The notes: a model not told the origin generated them from the letters alone. Shown: positions 7,954 to 15,935, counted from the first letter of the stretch. The stretch is DNA of 64,000 nucleotides from Blastococcus sp. TBT05-19 (GCF_003319095.1 NZ_QOHI01000001.1:1240001-1304000), one strand, 5' to 3'. Program-made: numbers and translations.

Positions 7954-8240
7954 CCCAGGGATTGCAGGTCCCACAGCGTTCCTCTGACCAGCGGAGACGA
8001 GGCGGATGGGCACAGCGTGGGCACATGGGCTCAGCGTCGACAGTGACATTCGACGTCCCGATGAGAGGCGACCCATCGCGTGCGCGGCATCCCCGCACAT
8101 CGGCAGGCGGCCGACACCCCGCCGATCGGCCCGGGGTGTCGGCTGGAACCTGTCGGCTGGGGGTGTCGCGTACAGATAGGTGTCGGCTGACGCCGACACC
8201 CCTATCAGGTGGGTGTCGGGGGACGTGTCGGGTGACAGGT
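7954..8240. other. Non-coding phage region containing an iteron-like array
   Basis: No gene is seen in these 287 bp. The left part (7954-8100) is less GC-biased than its surroundings. The right part carries the repeated octamer described in the next entry. It lies directly after the stop of the RepA-like ATPase, a usual place for an origin or control region in small replicons and phages. Confidence 0.6.
8111..8231. repeat. Iteron-like array of GGTGTCGG units, candidate origin or operator
   Basis: The octamer GGTGTCGG occurs forward at 8135-8142, 8179-8186 and 8212-8219, and as its complement CCGACACC at 8111-8118 and 8193-8200. Near copies lie at 8150-8157 (CCTGTCGG), 8162-8169 (GGTGTCGC) and 8224-8231 (CGTGTCGG): eight units in 121 bp. 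The pair at 8179 and 8193 forms a hairpin with a 6-nt loop, flanked by ATAG/CTAT. Arrays like this bind replication initiators or repressors. Being next to a RepA-like gene favours a replication origin, which is inference. Confidence 0.55.
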
Positions 8241-9410
8241 TCACGGGTTGGGGGTCTCCGTTCGGACGCGGTACCAGAGCCGTTCGCGGCCGGCGCCGAG
8301 GTCGAGGTAGTCGGCGATGCCGCGCTGGCGGAGTTGGTTGAGCTCCTTGGAGCAGGTCTGCCGGGTGAGACCGTGGCCGTGGGTGGCTGCGACGTGGTCG
8401 ACGAGGATGCGGTAGGCCTGCGGGGTCTCTTGGGCGTCGAGGGCGGCCAGGAGCTTGGCGGCGGCCTGGGAGAGGTCGGCGCCCGGTCCGACGGGGGTGG
8501 GGTCGGCGACGGTGGGCTCGTCGACGCGGTACTCCAGGGCGCTGTCGAGGTCGTCGGGGTCGAGGGCCCGGATGGTGCGGCGGACGCGGACGGTGCGGTC
8601 AGGGACCTCGCCGCCCTGGACGTCGAGTTCGGTGAGCACCGTGGTGGCCTCGGTCACCGGGTCGCTGTGCCGTGAGATGACGGCGGCGGAGATGAGGACG
8701 CGCCCCCACTCGGCGGGGCCGGCGCCGGTGATGCGTGCGGCTCCGCGGAGGTCGCGGGACCGGTTGAAGTGGGTGACGACGACGAGGGACGCCCCTGCCT
8801 TTTCGCAGAGGTGCTGCGGCTTCTCGAGGAGCTTCCCCATGGCGTACAGATCGGCGCCGTTCGCGCCGCCGGCGGAGAGGTAGAAGGGGTCCAGGACGAC
8901 GAGGACGGGCCGGGTGGCGGCGAGGTGCTGCCCCATGGCGGCGAGGTGCTCGTCGTCGGCCAGGTGGGGCGCGCGGGTGCACACGCTGATGGGCATGTCG
9001 TCGCTCGTGATTCCGCGGCCGGCCGCGATGGCGCGGACCCGGCGGACGATGTTGCCGTCGCCGCCCTCGCCGGCGAAGACGACGACGTGGCCGCTGGTGT
9101 CGATCGGGTGCTGGCCGAGCCACGGGGTGGCGGTGGCAACGGAGACGGCCAGGTCGAGCGCGTTCCACGTCTTCCCGGCCTTGGGTTCTGCGGCGTGCAC
9201 GCCGTAGGCGCCTGCGGGCCAGATGCCGCGGATGAGCCAGCGACGTGGGCCGGCGGCGTCGACGTCGGCGGCGAGCTGCCCGAAGGTGCGGAACTGTAGC
9301 GCGGGTCCGGCCGGCGGGACGATGCGTGTCGGCTCGTCCGGTGCTCGTTCGGGCGGTGGGATGTCGCTGTACGGGTCTCGCGGCCAGGGGTTGTGGGCGG
9401 CAGCGGTCAC
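8241..9410 (-). CDS. RepA-like AAA ATPase (replicative helicase/initiator type)
   Basis: 389 aa from a GTG at 9410 overlapping the upstream stop (GTGA). Walker A is AEPKAGKTW (74-82) and Walker B VLVVLD (168-173) in a RecA-like fold; GEGGDGNIVRR and VVTHFNRS match the hexameric RepA/AAA_25 layout. The C-terminal 80 residues look like a winged helix (RQTCSKELNQLRQRGIADYL). Proteins of this type unwind DNA or load replication machinery in plasmids and phages. With the repeat array just downstream it probably drives replication of the element. The exact role (helicase versus initiator) is not decidable here. Confidence 0.75.
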   Translation of the reverse strand: MTAAAHNPWPRDPYSDIPPPERAPDEPTRIVPPAGPALQFRTFGQLAADVDAAGPRRWLIRGIWPAGAYGVHAAEPKAGKTWNALDLAVSVATATPWLGQHPIDTSGHVVVFAGEGGDGNIVRRVRAIAAGRGITSDDMPISVCTRAPHLADDEHLAAMGQHLAATRPVLVVLDPFYLSAGGANGADLYAMGKLLEKPQHLCEKAGASLVVVTHFNRSRDLRGAARITGAGPAEWGRVLISAAVISRHSDPVTEATTVLTELDVQGGEVPDRTVRVRRTIRALDPDDLDSALEYRVDEPTVADPTPVGPGADLSQAAAKLLAALDAQETPQAYRILVDHVAATHGHGLTRQTCSKELNQLRQRGIADYLDLGAGRERLWYRVRTETPNP

Positions 9411-9772
9411 CGATCGACGTCCGAGCACGTGACGATGCGTCGCTCGCGCCACTCGGCCCAGGACATGACGTTGTCGACCCGGTCAACGGGGACCATCCAG
9501 CGTCCGCGGTCGTGGTCGAAGAGGCGCTCGGTCACGCCGGCGGCGTCGAGAAGTGCCCCGACATCGGGACCTTCGAGCCAGGCGCTGTAGCGCCCGACCT
9601 CAACGTGCAGGCTGGCGGGACCGGGGCGTGTGGCGGCAGCGCGCCGGGCCTGGCGAGTGATCCAGTCGGGCCGGAACGAGATGCCTGCGGCTCGGCGTTC
9701 GGCGCGGCGACGCTCGAGGTGGGCCCAAGTCTCGGGGACCCAGTGCGGGTGATCCTGGGGCGCTATGGTCAT
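9407..9772 (-). CDS. Small phage protein upstream of the RepA-like gene
   Basis: 121 aa. The N-terminus is basic helix (WAHLERRRAERRAAGISFRP) and the C-terminus mixes beta and helix (GRWMVPVDRVDNVMSWAEWR). Its stop overlaps the RepA-like start by GTGA, so the two are translated together. A DNA-binding or helicase-loading partner would fit the context, but no family is recognised. Confidence 0.6.
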   Translation of the reverse strand: MTIAPQDHPHWVPETWAHLERRRAERRAAGISFRPDWITRQARRAAATRPGPASLHVEVGRYSAWLEGPDVGALLDAAGVTERLFDHDRGRWMVPVDRVDNVMSWAEWRERRIVTCSDVDR

Positions 9773-9846
9773 GGTGGCGGCTCCGGGGTGTGGAGTTGTC
9801 GGTGGTTGGTGGCGGCCGGCCCCTATGCCCAGGGGTGGCCGCGCCT

Positions 9847-10110
9847 TCAGGCGCTCGTCACGTGTGCCGCGCTGGCGTCGGCTTTCTCGAGGTCGATGCC
9901 GAGGAAGCGGCAGAGCGCAGCGACGGGGACGACGACTCGGCTGCCGACGCGAACGGCCGGGAAGTCCAACTCGCCGCGGCGGAACAGCTCATAGGCCTTG
10001 GTGCGCCTGGCCCCGTAAGCGATCTCGCATGCCGTCACCAGGTCGGTGCGGACACCGAGGCAGCGCACCTCGTCCGGCGTCCACGTCTTGGTCAGGCCGC
10101 CGGCGGGCAC
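9847..10110 (-). CDS. Excisionase-like helix-turn-helix protein
   Basis: 87 aa from a GTG at 10110, chosen because TTGGAGG lies 6 nt upstream; a longer frame to 10200 has no such site. After a short leader the protein has the helix_turn_helix_17/excisionase pattern: ACEIAYGARRTKAYELFRRG, then ELDFPAVRVGSRVVVPVAAL, ending in a helix. Such proteins direct the integrase towards excision or act as small regulators. It starts inside the end of the XRE repressor gene (19-bp overlap), so repressor and excisionase share a transcript. Confidence 0.72.
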   Translation of the reverse strand: MPAGGLTKTWTPDEVRCLGVRTDLVTACEIAYGARRTKAYELFRRGELDFPAVRVGSRVVVPVAALCRFLGIDLEKADASAAHVTSA

Positions 10111-10385
10111 GTCGCCTCCAACTGGCTCTGCAGCCGCCGCAGCAGCCGTACGTACTTCACAGCGACGGGGCCGCGAGGAGTGCGCTCTCCTCGCTCCCAC
10201 CGACCGATCGCTGAGGGGTCGGCTAGGACCGTCGGTGCGACGTCCATGAGGCTGAGGCGGAGCGCCTCGCGCAGCTGGCGTGCCTCGCCCGACGCAATGA
10301 ACCTCCGGGCCTCAGCGACCTGCTGCATGGCGCGAGCTGATGTGGTCACGGAAGCCAGCATGCGGCATGACGTGGACATGTCCAT
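10092..10385 (-). CDS. XRE-family repressor-like regulator
   Basis: 97 aa, with in-frame ATGs at 10385, 10379 and 10361. Residues 38-88 form a lambda-repressor-type helix-turn-helix: LREALRLSLMDVAPTVLADP, then SAIGRWERGERTPRGPVA, in which IGRWERG is the recognition-helix signature of the family. It faces the integrase-side operon, with an 82-bp divergent gap holding palindromes. It is a good candidate for the lysogeny switch of the element. Confidence 0.75.
   Translation of the reverse strand: MDMSTSCRMLASVTTSARAMQQVAEARRFIASGEARQLREALRLSLMDVAPTVLADPSAIGRWERGERTPRGPVAVKYVRLLRRLQSQLEATCPPAA
10373..10384. promoter_or_regulatory. Palindrome at the XRE gene start, candidate operator
   Basis: TGGACATGTCCA is a perfect 12-bp palindrome covering the first two ATG codons of the XRE gene. 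Flanking bases extend it weakly (GGCATG on one side, TGCC on the other). Related CATGGAC half-sites occur at 10430-10445 in the same gap. Self-repression through this site would be typical for a phage repressor. Confidence 0.4.
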
Positions 10386-10467
10386 GCCAGGAAGCGGGCC
10401 AGGATTGCCGACGTAAAACCCGGCATAACCATGGACGGCATGGACTTGACCATGCTAGAAAAGGTCC

Positions 10468-11148
10468 GTGCCTGATCGAGTGACCGAGGATGACCCGCTC
10501 GTGCCAGAGGACGCTCCGCCCCTCAACTTCGTGGAGTCATTCCCCGTGCTCGCCGAGGTCGGCGACCACGTTCTGCTGGTGTGGGTTCACCTGGCGCTGG
10601 TGAACGAACGCGTCACTTGCGTCGGCTTCGACGTGCGGAGCTTCATCCCCAAGGTCTACGAGGCGGGAAGCGCCGTCGCGGGATGGGCGCACGAGATGTA
10701 CCCGACCAACGACAACTACGTCGAGATCACCAGCCCGCTCATCCGAGGACTCAAGGTCGCGCAGATCATCGAGAGGGCACTGACGATGATGAAGTCGAAG
10801 GATGCATGGGACGAACGGTTCTTGGTTGCCAAGGCTCCGACGACGGTCGACCTGAGCTCGTTCGATCTGCAATCGGTCGTCGACGGGTTCTTCACCCCGG
10901 CGGACGCTGGCCCGCGCCGGGGACCCAAGCCGCAGCTGGACGACGAGGCCCTGCGGACCGTTGTTGCAGCCGCATACCGCACAGGTGGCCGTAGGCCGGT
11001 GCAGGCCGTGCAGGCAGCGCTCGAGGAGTCTGGTGTCCTACGCCCGCCAGTGACGATCGACCAGGCGCGGAAGGCAGTTGCCGCCGCCCGAGCCCGGGGC
11101 TTCATCCCGCCGGCGAAGCGGGGCCGGCAGGCGGGAGGCCAGTCGTGA
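10468..11148 (+). CDS. Uncharacterised protein coupled to the integrase
   Basis: 226 aa, GTG start after the divergent gap; its stop overlaps the integrase start (GTGA). Residues 25-125 look like a compact alpha/beta domain (VGDHVLLVWVHLALVNERVT; then MYPTNDNYVEITSPLIRGLK). Residues 150-226 are basic and helical (RRGPKPQLDDEALRTVVAAA) with repeated VAAA and ARARGFIPPAKRGR, which could bind DNA. It may modulate integration, but no family is recognised. Confidence 0.65.
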   Translation: MPDRVTEDDPLVPEDAPPLNFVESFPVLAEVGDHVLLVWVHLALVNERVTCVGFDVRSFIPKVYEAGSAVAGWAHEMYPTNDNYVEITSPLIRGLKVAQIIERALTMMKSKDAWDERFLVAKAPTTVDLSSFDLQSVVDGFFTPADAGPRRGPKPQLDDEALRTVVAAAYRTGGRRPVQAVQAALEESGVLRPPVTIDQARKAVAAARARGFIPPAKRGRQAGGQS

Positions 11149-12635
11149 AGGGTTCGACGTTCAAGCGGTGTGGCTGCCGCGACGAGGACGGCCGCCAGTT
11201 CGGCGCCCGCTGCCCGAAGCTGGGCCGCAAGGGTCATGGCGCCTGGTGGGGTCGGTACGACGCCCCACGCGCAGCGGACGGCCGCCGCCGACAGGAGAAG
11301 CTGGGCCCCTTCGACACCAAGACAGAGGCGGACGCCGCCCTGGCCGAGGCCGTGCAGGCGATCAGCCGCGGCACATACTTGCGCCCCGAGAAGGACCTGA
11401 CCGTCGCCCGGTTCCTCGACGAGTGGCTGGAGGGCAAGACGCGCCTCAAGGCCTCCACCCGGCACGGGTACGCCCAGCACCTCCGCCTCTACCTCAAGCC
11501 CGGCCTGGGGCACCTGCGCCTGGCAGAGCTACGCGACGTCGACCTCGAGGCCCTCTACGCCGCCATGCGCCAGATCGGCCGGCCCGTAGACGGCCGCCCG
11601 TCGGTGCTGCTGCGCCGCCTCCTCGAGGCACGCACCGACACCCCAGCAGCGCAGCGGGTGCTCGGCGACGCCACGATCCGCCGCGTCCACGCCACCGCCA
11701 TGTCCGCGCTGGGCACCGCAGTGAAGCGTCGCAAGATCGCCGTCAACCCTGGCGAGCACGTCGAGCTGCCGTCCGGCCGTTCAGACCGGGCGCTCGTGTG
11801 GACCGAGCACCGCATCGAGGAGTGGAAGCGCACCGGCAAGCGTCCGGCCGCGGCCATGGTGTGGACCCCGGAGCAGGCCGGTGCCTTCCTCGACCACGCC
11901 GCTAGCGACGAGCTCTACGCCCTGTGGCACCTCGTCGCCTTCCGCGGTCTGCGCCGCTCCGAGGCCCTCGGTCTGCCCTGGTCCGACGTCGACCTCGACC
12001 GTCGCACGGTCACGGTCCGTGAGACCCGCGTGCAGGTCGCCCGGGACGTCGTCGAGGGCGACACCAAGACCGACGCCAGCGCTCGCACCGTCAGCTTGGA
12101 CGCCGGCACCATCGAGGTGCTGCGCGCCCACCGCCGGCGGCAGGCCGAGCTGCGGCTGCAGCTGGGCGCCGCATGGGTCGACACCGGCCTGGTGTTCACC
12201 AAGGCCGACGGGTCCGCCTTGGTGCCGGACAGCGCCTCCCAGCGGTTCGACCGCATGGTCATCAAGACGGGTCTGCCGCCGGTCCGCCTGCACGACCTCC
12301 GGCACCTGGCCGCCAGCCTCACCTACCGCGCCACCCGCGACCTGAAGCTCACCAGCCAGATGCTCGGCCACGCCTCCACGGCGATCACCGAGCAGGTCTA
12401 CACGTCGGTGTTCGAGGACGTGGAGCGCGAGGCCGCGGAGTCCGCGGCGGCGCTGGTGCCGCGTGCCCACCGTGCGCCGATCGGCGCCGATGTGCCCACC
12501 TCGTGCCCACCTGGGGCAGGGGAGGGGCTTCGCGGCCCCGCCGGGAAGAGTGAAACCGCTGGTCAAGACCGGTGGGGCGGGTGGGGCTCGAACCCACGAC
12601 CCAGGGATTATGAGTCCCATGCTCTGACCGGCTGA
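11145..12635 (+). CDS. int: Tyrosine recombinase / phage integrase
   Basis: 496 aa. Residues 1-75 carry the Arm-type DNA-binding domain (KRCGCRDEDGRQFGARCPKL), 84-200 the SAM-like core-binding domain and 235-430 the catalytic domain. Catalytic residues visible are R270 in FRGLRRSEALGLPW, H383 and R386 in LHDLRHLAASL, H409 in MLGHASTAIT and nucleophile Y419 in EQVYTSVF. After residue 430 the frame continues through a loosely conserved tail into the tRNA gene, ending GWGSNPRPRDYESHALTG, which is translated tRNA. It catalyses integration at the tRNA 3' end and is coupled to the gene before it by GTGA. Confidence 0.95.
   Translation: MKGSTFKRCGCRDEDGRQFGARCPKLGRKGHGAWWGRYDAPRAADGRRRQEKLGPFDTKTEADAALAEAVQAISRGTYLRPEKDLTVARFLDEWLEGKTRLKASTRHGYAQHLRLYLKPGLGHLRLAELRDVDLEALYAAMRQIGRPVDGRPSVLLRRLLEARTDTPAAQRVLGDATIRRVHATAMSALGTAVKRRKIAVNPGEHVELPSGRSDRALVWTEHRIEEWKRTGKRPAAAMVWTPEQAGAFLDHAASDELYALWHLVAFRGLRRSEALGLPWSDVDLDRRTVTVRETRVQVARDVVEGDTKTDASARTVSLDAGTIEVLRAHRRRQAELRLQLGAAWVDTGLVFTKADGSALVPDSASQRFDRMVIKTGLPPVRLHDLRHLAASLTYRATRDLKLTSQMLGHASTAITEQVYTSVFEDVEREAAESAAALVPRAHRAPIGADVPTSCPPGAGEGLRGPAGKSETAGQDRWGGWGSNPRPRDYESHALTG
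12573..12635. other. Attachment site region of the integrated element (within the tRNA gene)
   Basis: The integrase ORF runs into the 3' part of the tRNA gene and ends there, the arrangement left when a tyrosine integrase recombines at a tRNA 3' end. The element lies to the left. No second copy of this tRNA segment occurs in 1-12,572, so the other attachment site is outside the window. The exact crossover core cannot be fixed without it. Confidence 0.7.
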
Positions 12636-12646
12636 GCTACCGCCCC
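12573..12646 (-). tRNA. tRNA-Met (anticodon CAT)
   Basis: The 74-nt cloverleaf has acceptor GGGGCGG/CCGCCCC, D stem GCTC/GAGC, anticodon loop CTCATAA and T stem GTGGG/CCCAC with TTCGAGC. The top of the anticodon stem has a T-T mismatch. The 3' CCA is not encoded (ACC then G). A CAT anticodon can also be tRNA-Ile2 read after lysidine modification; the CTCATAA loop and overall form favour elongator Met. The last 63 bp are shared with the integrase frame. Confidence 0.92.
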
Positions 12647-12750
12647 GGTCCTGACAGCCTGCCAGAGAGCTCCGGATCACAGACATCGTCCGCGTGCTGG
12701 TCACCTCGGCGAGTCCGCTCCCTAGGGGCCCGGTGCGTCGTTACCTCCCT

Positions 12751-12779
12751 GTGACAACCGGCGGATCGGGTTGTAGCGT
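12751..12779 (+). promoter_or_regulatory. Probable promoter of the M23 peptidase leader
   Basis: GTGACA at 12751-12756 and TAGCGT at 12774-12779 are separated by exactly 17 bp, a housekeeping-sigma layout for actinobacteria. Transcription would begin near 12786 and give a leader of about 205 nt that contains the riboswitch. Confidence 0.55.
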
Positions 12780-12839
12780 CGCCCGCGGTCCGGACGACCC
12801 CGCCCCCGATCCCGGGGGCTCGCCCGGACCCCGCCTAAC

Positions 12840-12970
12840 CGCCTCCGGCCCCCGGGCCGAGCGGACCGGGGACCCACCGTTCCACTGGGGTGAATCCCGC
12901 CTGTGCGACCACCGGCAGGCAGGTAGGGCTAGTTCCGGCCCGAACCCGTCAGCTAACTCGGTAGGCGGAG
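12840..12970 (+). ncRNA. Cyclic di-AMP riboswitch (ydaO/yuaA class)
   Basis: The leader contains the conserved blocks of this class in order: GGGGACCCACCGTTC, then ACTGGGGTGAATCCCGCC, then GCAGGTAGGGCTAGTTCC and CCCGAACCCGTCAGCTAACT followed by CGGTAGGC. These match the ydaO/yuaA consensus found upstream of cell-wall hydrolase genes in actinobacteria. Binding of c-di-AMP normally turns expression off. The downstream M23 peptidase with a signal peptide is the kind of gene this class controls. End positions are approximate. Confidence 0.88.
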
Positions 12971-12991
12971 CGAGGAACGGAGAACGTCGCC

Positions 12992-14185
12992 TTGGCGACC
13001 CTGCACCACCTGCACACCCCTGTCCCGGCCCTGCGGCGTTCCGCCGTCGTCGCCACCCTGCTCGCGGCATCGCTGCTCGCGACGCCCACGGCGTCGGCGG
13101 CTCCCCGGGACGACCGGGCGGACCAGCAGACGCTCGCCGCCGAGGTCGCGGCCATCGAGCAGCGGGTCCGCGAGGCCGAGGAGAACCTGCAGCGCATGAC
13201 GATCGAGGCGGAGGCCGCCAGCGGCGCCGCGCTCGAGGCGCAGACGCAGCTGACCGCCGCTCAGCAGCACGCCGAGGCGACCGCGGTGGAGCTCGCCGCC
13301 GTCCGCGAGGCCGTCGACCGCACCGAGGACGACGTCGCCGACATCGGCCGGCAGGCCTTCATGGGCGCCGACGAGAGCCGCAGCTCCATGCAGATCGTCC
13401 TGCACGCCGACGGGCCGGCCGAGCTGCTGCAGCAGGCGGCCACGCTCGACATGCTGGGGGAGCAGCGCGCCGAGGTCCTCGAGGGCCTGGAGCGTGAGGA
13501 GGCCCGGGAGACCCGCCTGGACGAGGAGGCGCGCGCCGCCGTCGTCGACCGGGACGCCGCCGCGAAGGCTGCCGCGGAGACGCAGGCCGCCGTCGAGACC
13601 AAGCTGGCCGCCGCGCAGGCCGACTTCGACGCCCGCTCCGCGGAGAAGGCGACGCTGGACCAGCAGCTGCGCGACGCCGAGATCCGCCTGCTGGAGTCGC
13701 GCGGGAACGCCGACGCCGAGGCCGCCTGGAGCCAGATGCAGGCCGCCGAGGAGGCCGTCAGCACGCTGACCGCCGCCGGCGGTGCCGTTCCGCCGACGAT
13801 CGGCCGGGTCACCTCCTGCTACGGCGCGCGCTGGGGAGCCATGCACTCCGGGGTCGACATCGCCGCGCCCATCGGCACGCCGGTGCACTCGCCCGAGCCG
13901 GGCGTCGTCCTGCAGGCGGGGCCGGCCAGCGGCTTCGGCCTCGCGGTCGCCGTCGAGCACCCCGACGGGGCCATCACCCTCTACGGCCACGTCAACCAGT
14001 ACTTCGTCAGCCCCGGTCAGGCCGTCACCGGCGGCCAGCAGATCGCCGAGGTCGGCAACCGCGGCCAGTCCACCGGACCGCACCTGCACTTCGAGGTCCA
14101 CCGCGGCGGTCTGTACGCCGATCGCTCGAACCCGGTGCCGTGGCTGCAGCAGCGCGGCATCTCCCTCGGGGGCGGCTGCGGCTGA
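12992..14185 (+). CDS. Secreted M23 (LytM-type) peptidase with coiled coil
   Basis: 397 aa from a TTG after GGAACGGAG. Residues 1-37 are a signal peptide ending ATPTASAAP. Residues 42-245 are a long Ala/Glu/Arg-rich coiled coil resembling EnvC and RipA-type hydrolases. Residues 265-385 form the M23 domain with H285 and D289 in HSGVDIAAP, H333 in YGHV and H364/H366 in GPHLHFEV, so zinc-binding and catalytic residues are complete. It should cut peptidoglycan cross-links outside the membrane. Expression is likely controlled by c-di-AMP through the leader. Two Cys (C269, C396) bracket the domain and may form a disulfide. Confidence 0.9.
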   Translation: MATLHHLHTPVPALRRSAVVATLLAASLLATPTASAAPRDDRADQQTLAAEVAAIEQRVREAEENLQRMTIEAEAASGAALEAQTQLTAAQQHAEATAVELAAVREAVDRTEDDVADIGRQAFMGADESRSSMQIVLHADGPAELLQQAATLDMLGEQRAEVLEGLEREEARETRLDEEARAAVVDRDAAAKAAAETQAAVETKLAAAQADFDARSAEKATLDQQLRDAEIRLLESRGNADAEAAWSQMQAAEEAVSTLTAAGGAVPPTIGRVTSCYGARWGAMHSGVDIAAPIGTPVHSPEPGVVLQAGPASGFGLAVAVEHPDGAITLYGHVNQYFVSPGQAVTGGQQIAEVGNRGQSTGPHLHFEVHRGGLYADRSNPVPWLQQRGISLGGGCG

Positions 14186-14197
14186 TCCTCCGGCGCC

Positions 14198-14893
14198 GTG
14201 ACGCAGGATGGTCCCGTGCGCGACGGCGGGGGGATCTGGCTGCGGGCCGCCGTCCTCGGCGTCCTGCTCGCCGTCGGCGTCGTCGCGGCGCTGGTCCTGG
14301 ACCTGCCCGACGCCGGCCAGGTGCGCACCTGGCTCGACGACGGCGGAGCGACCGCCTGGGTGCTGCTCCTCGGGGGCCTGACCGTCGTGCTCCTGGCGCC
14401 GGTCCCGCGGTCGGTGGTCTCGGCCCTGGTCGGGGCGGTGCTCGGCTTCTGGACCGGACTGGCCGTGGCCTTCGCCGGTGGCCTGCTGTCCGCGCTCGCG
14501 GCGTTCGGCCTCAGCCGCGCGCTCGGCCGGCCCGCCGCGGCACGATTGGCCGGCCCTCGGCTGCACCGCGTCGACGACCTGTTCACCGAGCGGGCGTTCG
14601 TCTCGGTGCTCGCCGGCCGGCTGATCCCGGTCATGCCCTTCGTCGTCGTGAACTACGGGGCGGGGCTCAGCCGGGTCCGCCTCGCCCCCTACCTCGCCGG
14701 GACCGCCGTGGGGATGGTCCCCAGCACCGTGGTGCAGGTCGGGGTGGGCGCCTCGACCGCGTTCGTCGTCGACCACCTGACGGCGCTGGCCGTCGTCCCC
14801 GCGGTCGTCGTCACCCTCGTGCTGCTCGGTGCAGCCCTCTGGTGGGCGAAGCGGCGCTCCCGGCGGGCGGGGGAGCAGGCACTGCCGGGCTGA
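14198..14893 (+). CDS. TVP38/TMEM64 (VTT/DedA-like) membrane protein
   Basis: 231 aa, GTG start 12 bp after the peptidase stop, so probably the same transcript. Hydrophobic segments lie near 14-36, 51-70, 76-105, 155-175 and 195-220. The signature of the SNARE-associated Golgi/VTT fold is present: GAVLGFWTGLAVAFAGGLLS, then FGLSRALGR and GRLIPVMPFVVVNYGAGLS, where the reentrant Pro-containing loop sits. Members are thought to flip or transport lipids. Substrate unknown. Confidence 0.82.
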   Translation: MTQDGPVRDGGGIWLRAAVLGVLLAVGVVAALVLDLPDAGQVRTWLDDGGATAWVLLLGGLTVVLLAPVPRSVVSALVGAVLGFWTGLAVAFAGGLLSALAAFGLSRALGRPAAARLAGPRLHRVDDLFTERAFVSVLAGRLIPVMPFVVVNYGAGLSRVRLAPYLAGTAVGMVPSTVVQVGVGASTAFVVDHLTALAVVPAVVVTLVLLGAALWWAKRRSRRAGEQALPG

Positions 14894-14899
14894 GCGGGG

Positions 14900-15793
14900 T
14901 CAGCCGCGGCCGAAGAACCGGCCGATCACGCCACCGGCGCCGCCCATGGTGCGGGCCGCGAGCTGGAGGATCGGTCCGCCGGGGATGCCGGGGACCTTCT
15001 GCACGATCGGGGCCAGCTGCAGCAGTCCACCGACGTCGTGCACCTTGAGCTTCCGCCTCGCGACGGCGGGCACCGGGTTGATCCGGCCGGAAGCCGCCTC
15101 GAGCAGCAGGTCCGCGGCGCCCTCCACCGCGGGGCCGTCGATCGTGCCGGCGGGCACCCGCCGGACCTGCCACCCCTGGCCGTCGGCGGCGAACCCCCAG
15201 CCGCCGTCCGGCGTCGCGAGGGTGACCCGCCCGGTGATGCCCGTGTCGGCGGCCAGCGCCCCGGTGACGTCGGTCAGCGCGGCGAGCCCCGACTGCAGCA
15301 CGTCGGCCGGCGGCGGCTCGGCCCCGCAGGACACCAGGTCCAGCCAGTGGACGGCGATCTCGTACGCCTGCCCCAGGACGACGCTGAGCAGGGGGATGCG
15401 GCCGACGACGGAGACCGCGAGGGCGGTGTCCAGCTCGACGGGCTCCTCGGCGAGGTAGCGGGCGGTGGCGTCCCGGCTGCGGCGCAGGGCGGCGAGCACC
15501 TCCTCGCGGGAGGCCGAGCGGTGTGCCGCCGTGACCCGGGCGTTGACCGCATCGGGGTCGGGCGGGGTGCCCTGCTCGCCGGAGCGCGCCGAGGCGATCA
15601 GGTCGCGCAGCGCCTGGTGGTCCTCCCAGCACCCGAGGTGGACGCAGATCTCGTGCGCGCGCCACCCGGGCAGCCTCGAGTCGCGGGAGAGGTCCAGCGT
15701 CTCCGCCTGGGCGAGGAAGCCGTCCCACGCGTCCAGCACCATGCGGGAGATCTCGTCCCGCCCTGCATCGGCCATTCCCTGGACTCGTCCCAC
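14900..15793 (-). CDS. Mycothiol-dependent maleylpyruvate isomerase-family protein
   Basis: 297 aa, or 291 from the ATG at 15775. Residues 10-150 match the MDMPI N-terminal DinB-like four-helix domain: WDGFLAQAETLDLSRDSRLP, then GWRAHEICVHLGCWEDH with the His residues that hold the metal. A C-terminal SCP2-like domain follows (residues 190-290). The family uses mycothiol, the actinobacterial thiol, in isomerase or transferase reactions; most members have no known substrate. The family call is firm and the specific reaction unknown. It converges on the VTT gene with a 6-bp gap. Confidence 0.75.
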   Translation of the reverse strand: MGRVQGMADAGRDEISRMVLDAWDGFLAQAETLDLSRDSRLPGWRAHEICVHLGCWEDHQALRDLIASARSGEQGTPPDPDAVNARVTAAHRSASREEVLAALRRSRDATARYLAEEPVELDTALAVSVVGRIPLLSVVLGQAYEIAVHWLDLVSCGAEPPPADVLQSGLAALTDVTGALAADTGITGRVTLATPDGGWGFAADGQGWQVRRVPAGTIDGPAVEGAADLLLEAASGRINPVPAVARRKLKVHDVGGLLQLAPIVQKVPGIPGGPILQLAARTMGGAGGVIGRFFGRG

Positions 15794-15935
15794 GGAAGCG
15801 CCCTACCCGCATCTGCGCTGGTCAGGCATCGGATCCGCCGGCCGTCGCCGTGCTCTGCGCCTCGTCAAGCGGCGTACCACCCCCGCGGGTGAGGAATCGA
15901 TCAAGGACCAGGTCGGAGCGGTCGATCGCAGGAGG

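Noticed and set aside
12573..12646. tRNA-Ile2 (CAT read as lysidine) instead of tRNA-Met
   Set aside because: The CTCATAA anticodon loop and overall resemblance to actinobacterial elongator tRNA-Met favour Met, although sequence alone does not fully exclude Ile2.
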